NCBI GenBank assembly: GCA_020854055.1
Contig: JADZGD010000024.1
Coordinates: forward strand, 1 to 52,355
Reading direction: 5' to 3'
DNA length: 52,355 nucleotides
Source: Bryobacterales bacterium
GTDB lineage: Bacteria; Acidobacteriota; Terriglobia; Bryobacterales; Bryobacteraceae
Shown here: piece by piece, positions 17,256 to 24,031 of the stretch
Layout of the letters: each line of letters begins with the position of its first letter
Numbering within the stretch: position 1 is the first letter of the stretch
Position numbers and translations under genes: made by a program
Notes under the pieces: model-generated
What the model was told of the DNA's origin: nothing
What the model saw: only the letters and a program-made list of their open reading frames with translations
Databases searched by the model: none

Positions 17256-18986
17256 TTAAGGTACGGAAATCGTGAACCGGATTTCCTGCTCGTTGGGATG
17301 AACGTACTTTCCGACGGTGTCGAAGACCAGCGGCGTGGTGAGCCTTGCCACCGCGTTGTGGATGCCGGTTTCGGGAGCGTTGGCATATGGGTTGAAGGGA
17401 TAGACGGGCCAGATGAGTTTCGCCGCCGGGTCCACCTTGATGGTCCAGCCATGATGCCGGATCCAACCTCCGATCTGCTCCGGCGTTAGCTCGATCGGGC
17501 CCGTGCCCACCTCGATCTTCTTTCCGGCTCCGGTTTCGAGAATCTCGCCAGGCTTCAGGCAAAGTTGCAGGTTGAGCATCGCAAGGTGCGGCTTCCCTTT
17601 GCGCGTGGTGACGAAGCGCAGCGTCACCGCCTCGGGGGAAGGTTTGGGGACGAACAGATCGGCGAAGTAATTCGCGAAGGCAAGCGAGAGCCGGTCTTCG
17701 TTATCGCTCATCTGCAGCCGGCTGCTCACGGGCATATGGATGGTGGTGTCCTTGTACTGCTCGGTGAATGTCGCCAGTTCCGGCTGCCGCTTGGAGTTGG
17801 CGCCGGAAACGATCAGGCCGGTCTCGCGGTGGTATACGCTGACGGCGGATTGGCGATCCAGATAGAACTGGCTGTTGATGGCCTGCGTCTCCACAATTCC
17901 GGACAACGCGACCTGCCAGGGGCCCGTCTTGCGGACGCCGGCCGGGATCTGCATTCGGTAGCTGTAGTTCTCCTGGTCCTGGGGAATCGGCGCGGTGGGG
18001 CCGTCACGATAGTAGAGGGCATCTTGGGCGACGCGCCCGGCAATGTCGTACTGCAACTCGCCGGGTTGGAACCGGCGGGTGAGAAATTCGGCATAGCGGC
18101 GGCCGTCGGCGAAGTGAGAAAACGCAAACTGGCCCCAGGCGCTGACGTGCCAGTAGCGGTTGCGGTTGTTGACGATCTCCATCGGATTCCCGTCCAGGTA
18201 GGTGAAGTTCTCGTGGAAGGTGGTGGCTCGCCGGAGGGCTTGTTCGGCGGCGGGATCGCGGCTGTACTCGGCATAGAGCGCCACCGCGCTCAAGGTCAGA
18301 TGGTTATAACCGATGGTCGGCCCCTGGCGGCTGTGCTCCCCCCAATAGCCGTCCGCAGTCTGCTCCAGGGTGGCGAAGCGCTTCAGGATGCGCGCACCCA
18401 ATTGCTCCCAATCCGGCCGCTCGAAGGCACGGCCGCCAACGTAGAACGACGCAGCCCAAAGTGCGTAGTGATTCGGGGAGGTCCCGATGTAGGGCGAGTT
18501 GTACCAGGGGAAATCGATTCGCGCCCTGGCATCTTCTTCAAATAACGCAATGTTGCGCACGATGGCTTTCCGCCAGCGACCCTCGCGCTCAACTCCGAGT
18601 TCCGGCTTCAGCAGCCGGTAGGCCTCCATCCAGACGTAGTTATCCCAGTCGCTATCCAGGCGGGGTTCAAAGGTTCCATGCTCGTCCTCGGTGGCCAGCA
18701 GGTCGCCGATACGTAGCGCCAACTCGAGCATGGATCGGTCGTGGTAGGAGCTGTTCGCCGGATGCTGCCTGGCGTAGAGCACCGCCGGCGCCAGAATCGC
18801 ATAGGGGAAATGGCGGGCACCCGGAGCCGCCTCCAGCTTCTGTAACGTGGGTGGCGGCTCCCCATCCAGCCGCTGGCGGATCTGCGCCGACCACGCCTTC
18901 ATCAGGCCAAAGTAGGCATCCGGCAGCGCCTGTGCCCCCATCGAAGCCGCCGAGGCGATCAGCAGGATAATGTGACGGGTACACAT
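17256..18986 (-). CDS. Secreted alpha/alpha-toroid-like protein, possible polysaccharide lyase or glycosidase
   Basis: The 576-residue product carries a signal peptide (HIILLIASAASMGAQ). The first about 330 residues are rich in helix pairs with Trp/Tyr/Asn clusters (LDSDWDNYVWMEAYRLL, TSPNHYALWAASFYVGG, TIGYNHLTLSAVALYAEYSR, GNPMEIVNNRNRYWHVSAWG), a pattern of (alpha/alpha) toroid glycoside-active enzymes. The last about 200 residues look beta-rich, like the C-terminal domain of lyases. I do not recognise an exact family; a heparinase/alginate-lyase relative is a guess. It precedes the alpha/beta hydrolase gene on the same strand with a 57-nt gap. Confidence 0.6.
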   Translation of the reverse strand: MCTRHIILLIASAASMGAQALPDAYFGLMKAWSAQIRQRLDGEPPPTLQKLEAAPGARHFPYAILAPAVLYARQHPANSSYHDRSMLELALRIGDLLATEDEHGTFEPRLDSDWDNYVWMEAYRLLKPELGVEREGRWRKAIVRNIALFEEDARARIDFPWYNSPYIGTSPNHYALWAASFYVGGRAFERPDWEQLGARILKRFATLEQTADGYWGEHSRQGPTIGYNHLTLSAVALYAEYSRDPAAEQALRRATTFHENFTYLDGNPMEIVNNRNRYWHVSAWGQFAFSHFADGRRYAEFLTRRFQPGELQYDIAGRVAQDALYYRDGPTAPIPQDQENYSYRMQIPAGVRKTGPWQVALSGIVETQAINSQFYLDRQSAVSVYHRETGLIVSGANSKRQPELATFTEQYKDTTIHMPVSSRLQMSDNEDRLSLAFANYFADLFVPKPSPEAVTLRFVTTRKGKPHLAMLNLQLCLKPGEILETGAGKKIEVGTGPIELTPEQIGGWIRHHGWTIKVDPAAKLIWPVYPFNPYANAPETGIHNAVARLTTPLVFDTVGKYVHPNEQEIRFTISVP

Positions 18987-19033
18987 GATTCCGCCACGTT
19001 AGCAGAATTCGGGCCGAACAAACGGACTGCCTT

Positions 19034-19076
19034 GATCGTATACTCATTGGGGGGCTTGCAGCCGCTGGAGCGGCTG
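19034..19076 (+). promoter_or_regulatory. Leader of the SPFH operon: -10-like box and stem-loop
   Basis: A TATACT box lies at 19039-19044 with no clear -35. Downstream is a run of six G (19049-19054), then a perfect 7-bp hairpin CAGCCGC-TGGA-GCGGCTG (19059-19076) ending 10 nt before ATG 19087. No ordinary Shine-Dalgarno lies between hairpin and start. The hairpin could bring the G run near the start or act as a control element; this is inference from sequence alone. Confidence 0.4.
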
Positions 19077-19086
19077 TCGAACAGTT

Positions 19087-20115
19087 ATGGGAATTCGAGA
19101 CTTCCTTTCCAAGCAGTTCATCGACGTTATTCAGTGGACCGAACCGGAAGACGGCATCCTCGCCTGGCGTTTCCCGATGCAGGACATGGAGATCCAGAAC
19201 GGCGGCAAGCTGACGGTACGCGATTCGCAACTGGCGGTGTTTGTCAACGAGGGCCGCCTGGCGGATGTCTTCGCGCCGGGTCTGCACACCTTGAACACGC
19301 AGAATCTGCCGATTCTGACCAATCTGATGAACTGGGATAAGAAGTTCGAGTCTCCGTTCAAGTCCGATGTCTACTTCTTCTCCACCCGCCTGCAAACCAA
19401 TCAGCGCTGGGGAACCGCGACGCCGATCACCATTCGCGACCGCGAATTCGGCGCGGTACGGCTGCGAGCTTACGGCATCTACGCCTATCGCATCGCCGAT
19501 CCGCGTGTTTTCTACACCAAGATCAGTGGAACCCGCGACACCTATCGGGTGGCGGATATTGAAGGCCAGCTACGCAACACGATTATCGGACGTATCGCCG
19601 ATACCTTCGCCTCGAGCCAGGTGCCGTTTCTCGACATGGCCGCCAACCAGGTGGAACTGGGCGCCCGTGTCACCGAGTTTCTTCAGCCGGGGTTCAATGA
19701 CTTCGGCCTTGCCCTCGATAGCTTCGTGGTGGAGAGCCTGTCGCTGCCCGATGAGTTGCAGAAGCTTCTCGATCAGCGTATCGGCATGAACATGGTGGGC
19801 GACATGAATCGCTACACCCAGTTCCAGGTCGCGCAGTCGATGCCCATCGCCGCGGCCAACGAAGGCGGTGGAGCCGCGGGAATCGGTGTCGGGCTCGGCG
19901 CCGGGCTTACCATGGCACAGCAGATGATGGGCGCCATGCGCCCTCCGTCGGCACCGCCCGAAGCACCCCCGCCCGCGCCACCTTCGCCTGCGCCGGGCGG
20001 CGCGCCGGTAGTGCCTGTGGGGCCTTCCGCCGAGACCAAGTTCTGCATGGAGTGCGGCAAGGCGATTCCCAAGAAGGCGAAGTTTTGTCCCGAATGCGGC
20101 GCGCAACTCGGTTGA
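19087..20115 (+). CDS. SPFH-domain protein with C-terminal zinc ribbon (YdjI/'virion core protein' type)
   Basis: The 342-residue product has the SPFH-like core of the YdjI family: IQWTEPEDGILAWRFPMQDM, then LTVRDSQLAVFVNEGRLADV and FAPGLHTLNTQNLPILTNL. Later come TRLQTNQRWGTATPITIRDR and the segment LRAYGIYAYRIADPRVF. A Gly/Ala- and then Pro-rich linker (about residues 255-310) leads to a zinc ribbon with two knuckles, CMECGKAI and CPECGAQL, at the end. Members lack a classical signal and are thought to assemble at membranes. It leads a seven-gene co-directional cluster ending with the FAD enzyme. In other bacteria this family is found near PspA-like and DUF4178 genes, suggesting envelope stress; direct function is unproven. 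Confidence 0.85.
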   Translation: MGIRDFLSKQFIDVIQWTEPEDGILAWRFPMQDMEIQNGGKLTVRDSQLAVFVNEGRLADVFAPGLHTLNTQNLPILTNLMNWDKKFESPFKSDVYFFSTRLQTNQRWGTATPITIRDREFGAVRLRAYGIYAYRIADPRVFYTKISGTRDTYRVADIEGQLRNTIIGRIADTFASSQVPFLDMAANQVELGARVTEFLQPGFNDFGLALDSFVVESLSLPDELQKLLDQRIGMNMVGDMNRYTQFQVAQSMPIAAANEGGGAAGIGVGLGAGLTMAQQMMGAMRPPSAPPEAPPPAPPSPAPGGAPVVPVGPSAETKFCMECGKAIPKKAKFCPECGAQLG

Positions 20116-20139
20116 AGCGGCCGAAGGACAAGGTATAAT
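20112..20139 (+). promoter_or_regulatory. Sigma70-type internal promoter before the first DUF4178 gene
   Basis: TTGAAG (20112-20117) and a perfect TATAAT (20134-20139) are separated by 16 bp. Transcription would begin about 20146, only some 6 nt ahead of ATG 20152, and no Shine-Dalgarno precedes that ATG. The downstream genes could therefore be expressed separately from the SPFH gene as an almost leaderless mRNA. Confidence 0.55.
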
Positions 20140-20151
20140 TTCACCCAAGCG

Positions 20152-20790
20152 ATGAGCCAGCCCATAGCGAACTGCCCAAGCTGTGGAGCCCCGGTACGGT
20201 TCCGATGGTCGAGCGCGGTCCAGACGGTCTGCGAATACTGCCACTCCATTCTGGTGCGCCACGATCTCGACCTGAATAAGGTGGGGGAGGTGAGCGACCT
20301 CCCTCCGGACAGCTCTCCGATTCAGCTCGGTACCGAAGGAAAGTTCCGCGAGTTCGCCTTCGTCGTGGTGGGCCGCATCCTCTATGAGTACGACGATGGC
20401 CGCTGGAACGAGTGGCACATCGGCTTTCAGAACGGCAGCAGCGGCTGGCTTTCCGATGCCCAAGGCGAGTACGCACTCTCGATCCTCAGCGCCAACACCG
20501 TACCACTCCCTCCGGCCAGCGAGTTGACCACCGGCCGGCCCTTCCAGTTCGATAACCGGGTCTACCGGATCACCACCATCACCATTGCCCACTATGCCGG
20601 CGTCGAGGGTGACCTTCCGTTTGAGTACTGGGACAAGACCGTGTGCAATTTCGCCGACCTCGGCACACCCGACGCCCGCTTCGGCACAATCGACTACTCG
20701 GAGTCTCCGCCACTGTTGTTTCTGGGCGAGTTCGTCGCTTTCGACGAGCTGCACCTGCGGAACCTGCGCCAGTTTGAGGGGTGGTCCTGA
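20152..20790 (+). CDS. DUF4178-domain protein with N-terminal zinc ribbon (soluble copy)
   Basis: The 212-residue product starts with a zinc ribbon (CPSCGAPV ... CEYCHSIL). The DUF4178 core follows at about residues 55-205: IQLGTEGKFREFAFVVVGRI, then YEYDDGRWNEWHIGFQNGSS and WLSDAQGEYALSI. No membrane segment is evident. DUF4178 has no established biochemical role; it co-occurs with SPFH, DUF350 and spermidine-synthase-like genes, as here. Stop and next start overlap as TGATG, so translation is probably coupled to the second DUF4178 gene. Confidence 0.82.
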   Translation: MSQPIANCPSCGAPVRFRWSSAVQTVCEYCHSILVRHDLDLNKVGEVSDLPPDSSPIQLGTEGKFREFAFVVVGRILYEYDDGRWNEWHIGFQNGSSGWLSDAQGEYALSILSANTVPLPPASELTTGRPFQFDNRVYRITTITIAHYAGVEGDLPFEYWDKTVCNFADLGTPDARFGTIDYSESPPLLFLGEFVAFDELHLRNLRQFEGWS

Positions 20791-22100
20791 TGGCGGCGGC
20801 AGCGAATGTGGTTCGGATCCGGGCGCTTGCCTGCCCCAACTGCGGCAGCGCGGTGGAACTGCGCGGAATGGGCAATTCGCTCAGCGCCGTTTGCGGCCAT
20901 TGCCTGACCGTGCTCGATACTTCGTCGCCGTCGGTGAAGATCCTGCAGACCTTCGAGGCGAAGATTCGTGAGCAGCCGGCGATCCCGCTGGGGACGCGCG
21001 GCAAGTGGGATGGTGACCCGTGGGAGACGGTCGGCTTCATGGTGCGCTCCATGAAGGCCGGCGGTGTCCGGTATAGCTGGCGGGAATACGTGCTGTTTAA
21101 CCCCTACAAGGGCTTCCGTTACCTTACCGAGTACAACGGCCACTGGAATGATGTGAAGGTGGTTCGCTCCCTTCCGGAGGCTGCCGGCAAGCGCCGCAGC
21201 ATCGAGCAGGTGCGCGTGCTCGGCAACGCATACACTCATTTCCAGACTTATTCCGCCCGGGTCGATTTCGTCCTCGGCGAGTTCCCGTGGCGTGTCAGGG
21301 TGGGTGACAGAGCCGCGCTACGCGATTACGTCGATCCCCCACGCATGCTCTCTTCCGAGGAGACGGCGGGCGAGATCGCCTGGTCGCTCGGTGAATACAT
21401 CCCGGGCAGCGTAGTCTGGAAGAACTTCAATCTCCCCGGCCACGCGCCGCCGCCCTCCGGCATATATGCCAATCAGCCATCACCCTACAAAGGGCGCCCC
21501 GGGGAACTGTGGCGCCTCTGCCTCTGGTTTCTGATCCTGGTGTTTGTGCTCTCGATCGGCTTTTCGATCTTCGACAGCAAAGCGACGGCCTACACCGGCC
21601 ACTTCGGCTACAGTCCCCGCCAGAAGGGAGAGGCCGCATTTGTCACGCCCAGCTTCGATCTGAAAGGCCGGACCTCCAGCGTGGAGATCACCACCGATAC
21701 CGACCTGGATAACAACTGGGTTTATCTGAACCTGGCGCTGATCAACGAGCAGAGCGGCCAGACCTATGACTTCGGCCGTGAGATCAGTTACTATCACGGC
21801 CGGGACAGCGACGGCAACTGGACCGAGGGTAATGCGACGGACAACGTGACGCTCTCCAGCATTCCTTCGGGACGCTACTTCCTGAGAGTGGAGCCGGAGA
21901 TGGATGCCAACGCGCCGCGCGAGGTGAACTACAGCCTGCGCGTGCGCCGTGATGTTCCAACCTATTCGTTCTTCTGGATAGCGGCGCTGCTGCTAACGTT
22001 GCCGCCCATATTTACCTGGTTCCGTTCCCTCAAGTTCGAAACGGCGCGCTGGAACGAGAGCGACCACCCGCGCAGTTCGAGTAGTGGAGACGACGACTGA
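20790..22100 (+). CDS. DUF4178-domain protein with zinc ribbon and two membrane helices
   Basis: I place the start at ATG 20790, within the TGATG overlap and 8-9 nt after GAGGGG; a GTG at 20781 would add three residues. The 436-residue product has an N-terminal zinc ribbon (CPNCGSAVEL ... CGHCLTVL) and a DUF4178 core (IPLGTRGKWDGDPWETVGFM, then YSWREYVLFNPYKGFRYLTE). A membrane helix follows near residue 245 (LCLWFLILVFVLSIGFSIF), then an extracytoplasmic beta-rich domain, and a second helix (SFFWIAALLLTLPPIFTWF) near the end. It is thus a membrane-tethered paralogue of the preceding soluble protein. It overlaps the next ATG as TGATG. Confidence 0.84.
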   Translation: MAAAANVVRIRALACPNCGSAVELRGMGNSLSAVCGHCLTVLDTSSPSVKILQTFEAKIREQPAIPLGTRGKWDGDPWETVGFMVRSMKAGGVRYSWREYVLFNPYKGFRYLTEYNGHWNDVKVVRSLPEAAGKRRSIEQVRVLGNAYTHFQTYSARVDFVLGEFPWRVRVGDRAALRDYVDPPRMLSSEETAGEIAWSLGEYIPGSVVWKNFNLPGHAPPPSGIYANQPSPYKGRPGELWRLCLWFLILVFVLSIGFSIFDSKATAYTGHFGYSPRQKGEAAFVTPSFDLKGRTSSVEITTDTDLDNNWVYLNLALINEQSGQTYDFGREISYYHGRDSDGNWTEGNATDNVTLSSIPSGRYFLRVEPEMDANAPREVNYSLRVRRDVPTYSFFWIAALLLTLPPIFTWFRSLKFETARWNESDHPRSSSSGDDD

Positions 22101-22285
22101 TGCGCCACCCCATTTACCTGTTTTACGGCCTGACTCTGCTCGGGTTGATTGGCGCCGCCGAGTATCGCGGGTTCACTTTCGCCGGCGTGAATGAAGCGCA
22201 CATCGTGCCCCGAACGGTGCGCGATAACCCCGGCGCCTACCGGCCCCACTATTCGGGCTACAACCGTTACGTCGGTGGAAAATGA
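22100..22285 (+). CDS. 61-residue membrane peptide of the SPFH/DUF4178 cluster
   Basis: One hydrophobic helix (HPIYLFYGLTLLGLIGAAEY) is followed by a short polar tail with VPRTVRDNPGAYRPHYSGY. The start ATG overlaps the previous stop (TGATG), so translation is coupled. Small proteins of this shape are found at the same place in related clusters, from memory of the family pattern; the conserved-looking tail suggests a real gene despite its size. Function is unknown; possibly an accessory subunit of the membrane complex. Confidence 0.72.
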   Translation: MRHPIYLFYGLTLLGLIGAAEYRGFTFAGVNEAHIVPRTVRDNPGAYRPHYSGYNRYVGGK

Positions 22286-22303
22286 AACGGAGGATCTGAG
22301 AGT

Positions 22304-22516
22304 ATGTCTGGTTTTCAACCCGCGTTCATGCTGAACGCGATTGTTTATGCGGTTCTCGGCATCATCATCCTGGTGCTCGCCTTCGTCATCGTCGACAAAA
22401 TGACGCCTTTCGACCTGTGGAAGGAGATTGTCGAGGAGAAGAACCTGGCCCTGGCGGTGCTGGTGGGATCGATGTCACTGGGTATCGCGGTCATAATCGC
22501 ATCCGCCGTGCACTAG
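22304..22516 (+). CDS. Short DUF350-like membrane protein
   Basis: The 70-residue product has two helices (MLNAIVYAVLGIIILVLAFV and LALAVLVGSMSLGIAVIIAS) joined by KMTPFDLWKEIVEEKNLA. The segment TPFDLWKEI...KNLALA is typical of DUF350, where it usually occurs twice in proteins of about 130 residues; here only a single unit is present. GGAGG precedes ATG 22304 at proper distance. In other bacteria DUF350 proteins neighbour PspA-like, DUF4178 and spermidine-synthase-like genes. The role is unknown, perhaps a small channel or scaffold. Confidence 0.8.
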   Translation: MSGFQPAFMLNAIVYAVLGIIILVLAFVIVDKMTPFDLWKEIVEEKNLALAVLVGSMSLGIAVIIASAVH

Positions 22517-22534
22517 CGGAAAGCGCGATTCGAC

Positions 22535-24031
22535 ATGCCCTTTCTGCTGTTGGTTTCGGTTTTCCTGATCGCCGCCTGCGGGCTGATCTACGAACTGATC
22601 GCGGGCACGCTGGCCAGTTACCTGTTGGGCGATAGCGTGTTCCAGTTCTCGACCATCATCGGGAGCTACCTGTTCGCCATGGGCGTGGGAAGCTTCCTGT
22701 CCAAGTACATCGACCGCGCGCTGGTTGCGCGGTTCATCTATCTGGAGCTGATGGTGGGGCTGGTGGGCGGCTTTTCCTCGTCGCTGCTGTTTCTGGCCTT
22801 CGCTTACACCGAGGCGTTTCACCTGGTGCTCTATCTGCTGGTAATTCTGGTAGGCATTCTGGTGGGCCTGGAGATTCCGCTCCTGATGCGGATTCTCAAG
22901 GAGCGCTTCGAGTTTCGCGACCTGGTGGCGCACGTATTGACGTTCGACTACCTGGGGGCGCTCGGGGCCAGCCTGCTGTTTCCCATTCTGCTGGTTCCCA
23001 AGCTCGGCCTGGCACGCTCCGCGCTGCTGTTTGGCATTATCAACGCCGGCGTCGCTTTGTGGTCCACGTTTCTGTTCGCCGATCAGTTGCGGCGCCGCGT
23101 GAATCTCCAGATCGCCTGCGCGCTGGTGCTGGCGGCGCTATTGGGCGGGGTTGGACTGGCCGATCGGATCTCGGATGCCGCTGACAACAATCTGTACGCC
23201 GATGAAGTCATCTTCACCCGTAACACCCGTTACCAGCGGATCGTGCTCACCCGCTGGAAGGATGACGTGCGGCTGTTTTTGAACTCGCATCTCCAATTCA
23301 GTTCGCGCGATGAGTACCGCTACCATGAAGCGCTGGTGCACCCCGGCCTGGCGGCGGTTCCGGGCGCGCGCCACGTCCTGGTGCTCGGCGGCGGCGATGG
23401 CCTGGCGGTCCGGGAGATTCTGAAATACCCGTCGATCGAATCGGTCACGCTGGTGGATCTCGATTCCGAGATGACCCGGTTGTTTTCCACCCAGCCGTTC
23501 CTGAAAAGGCTAAACCACGGATCGCTTACCGACAGCAGGGTCCATGTGATCAACGCCGATGCCTTCCCGTGGCTCGACACCAACGCGAAGATGTTCGACT
23601 TCGTGGTAGTCGATTTCCCGGATCCCACCAACTACTCGCTTGGCAAACTCTACACCACCGGCTTCTACCGGCTGCTGGCGCGTCATGTGAGCCGCAACGG
23701 ATGGCTGGTGGTGCAGAGTACCTCGCCGATGTTCGCCCGCCAATCGTACTGGTGTATCGTGGAGACTTTGAAGCGGGTGGGGCTGCGCACGTACCCCTAT
23801 CACGTCTATGTGCCCTCGTTCGGCGAATGGGGTTTTGTGCTTGCCGGAACAAATTCTTACGAACCGCCGGCGGCGCTGCCCGGCGGCCTGCGTTTCCTGT
23901 CGGCGTCGAACGTTGCCGAGTTGTTCCACTTCCCCAACGACATGACCGCGGTGGCGGCCGAAGCCAACCGCCTGAACGACCAGGTTCTGGTGCGCTACTA
24001 CGAGCGTGACTGGAGGGCGATCGCGCATTGA
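22535..24031 (+). CDS. Membrane-embedded spermidine-synthase-like aminopropyltransferase
   Basis: The 498-residue product has about seven helices in its first 230 residues (FLIAACGLIYELIAGTLASY is characteristic of this membrane-type group), then a Rossmann-type spermidine-synthase domain. The motifs are VLGGGDGLAVRE (Gly285-Gly289), LVDLDSEM (Asp308, Asp310), NADAFPW (Asp342) and VVDFPDPTNYSLGKLY (Asp360, Asp363), the last being the membrane-type variant of the catalytic loop. The expected reaction transfers an aminopropyl group from decarboxylated SAM to an amine. No SAM decarboxylase is in the window, so the actual donor and acceptor are open. It shares a 4-nt overlap with the FAD gene. 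Confidence 0.88.
   Translation: MPFLLLVSVFLIAACGLIYELIAGTLASYLLGDSVFQFSTIIGSYLFAMGVGSFLSKYIDRALVARFIYLELMVGLVGGFSSSLLFLAFAYTEAFHLVLYLLVILVGILVGLEIPLLMRILKERFEFRDLVAHVLTFDYLGALGASLLFPILLVPKLGLARSALLFGIINAGVALWSTFLFADQLRRRVNLQIACALVLAALLGGVGLADRISDAADNNLYADEVIFTRNTRYQRIVLTRWKDDVRLFLNSHLQFSSRDEYRYHEALVHPGLAAVPGARHVLVLGGGDGLAVREILKYPSIESVTLVDLDSEMTRLFSTQPFLKRLNHGSLTDSRVHVINADAFPWLDTNAKMFDFVVVDFPDPTNYSLGKLYTTGFYRLLARHVSRNGWLVVQSTSPMFARQSYWCIVETLKRVGLRTYPYHVYVPSFGEWGFVLAGTNSYEPPAALPGGLRFLSASNVAELFHFPNDMTAVAAEANRLNDQVLVRYYERDWRAIAH

Noticed and set aside
17565..18545. 326-codon plus-strand open frame
   Set aside because: Antisense shadow of the alpha/alpha-toroid-like gene; composition is a mirror of that gene's codons.
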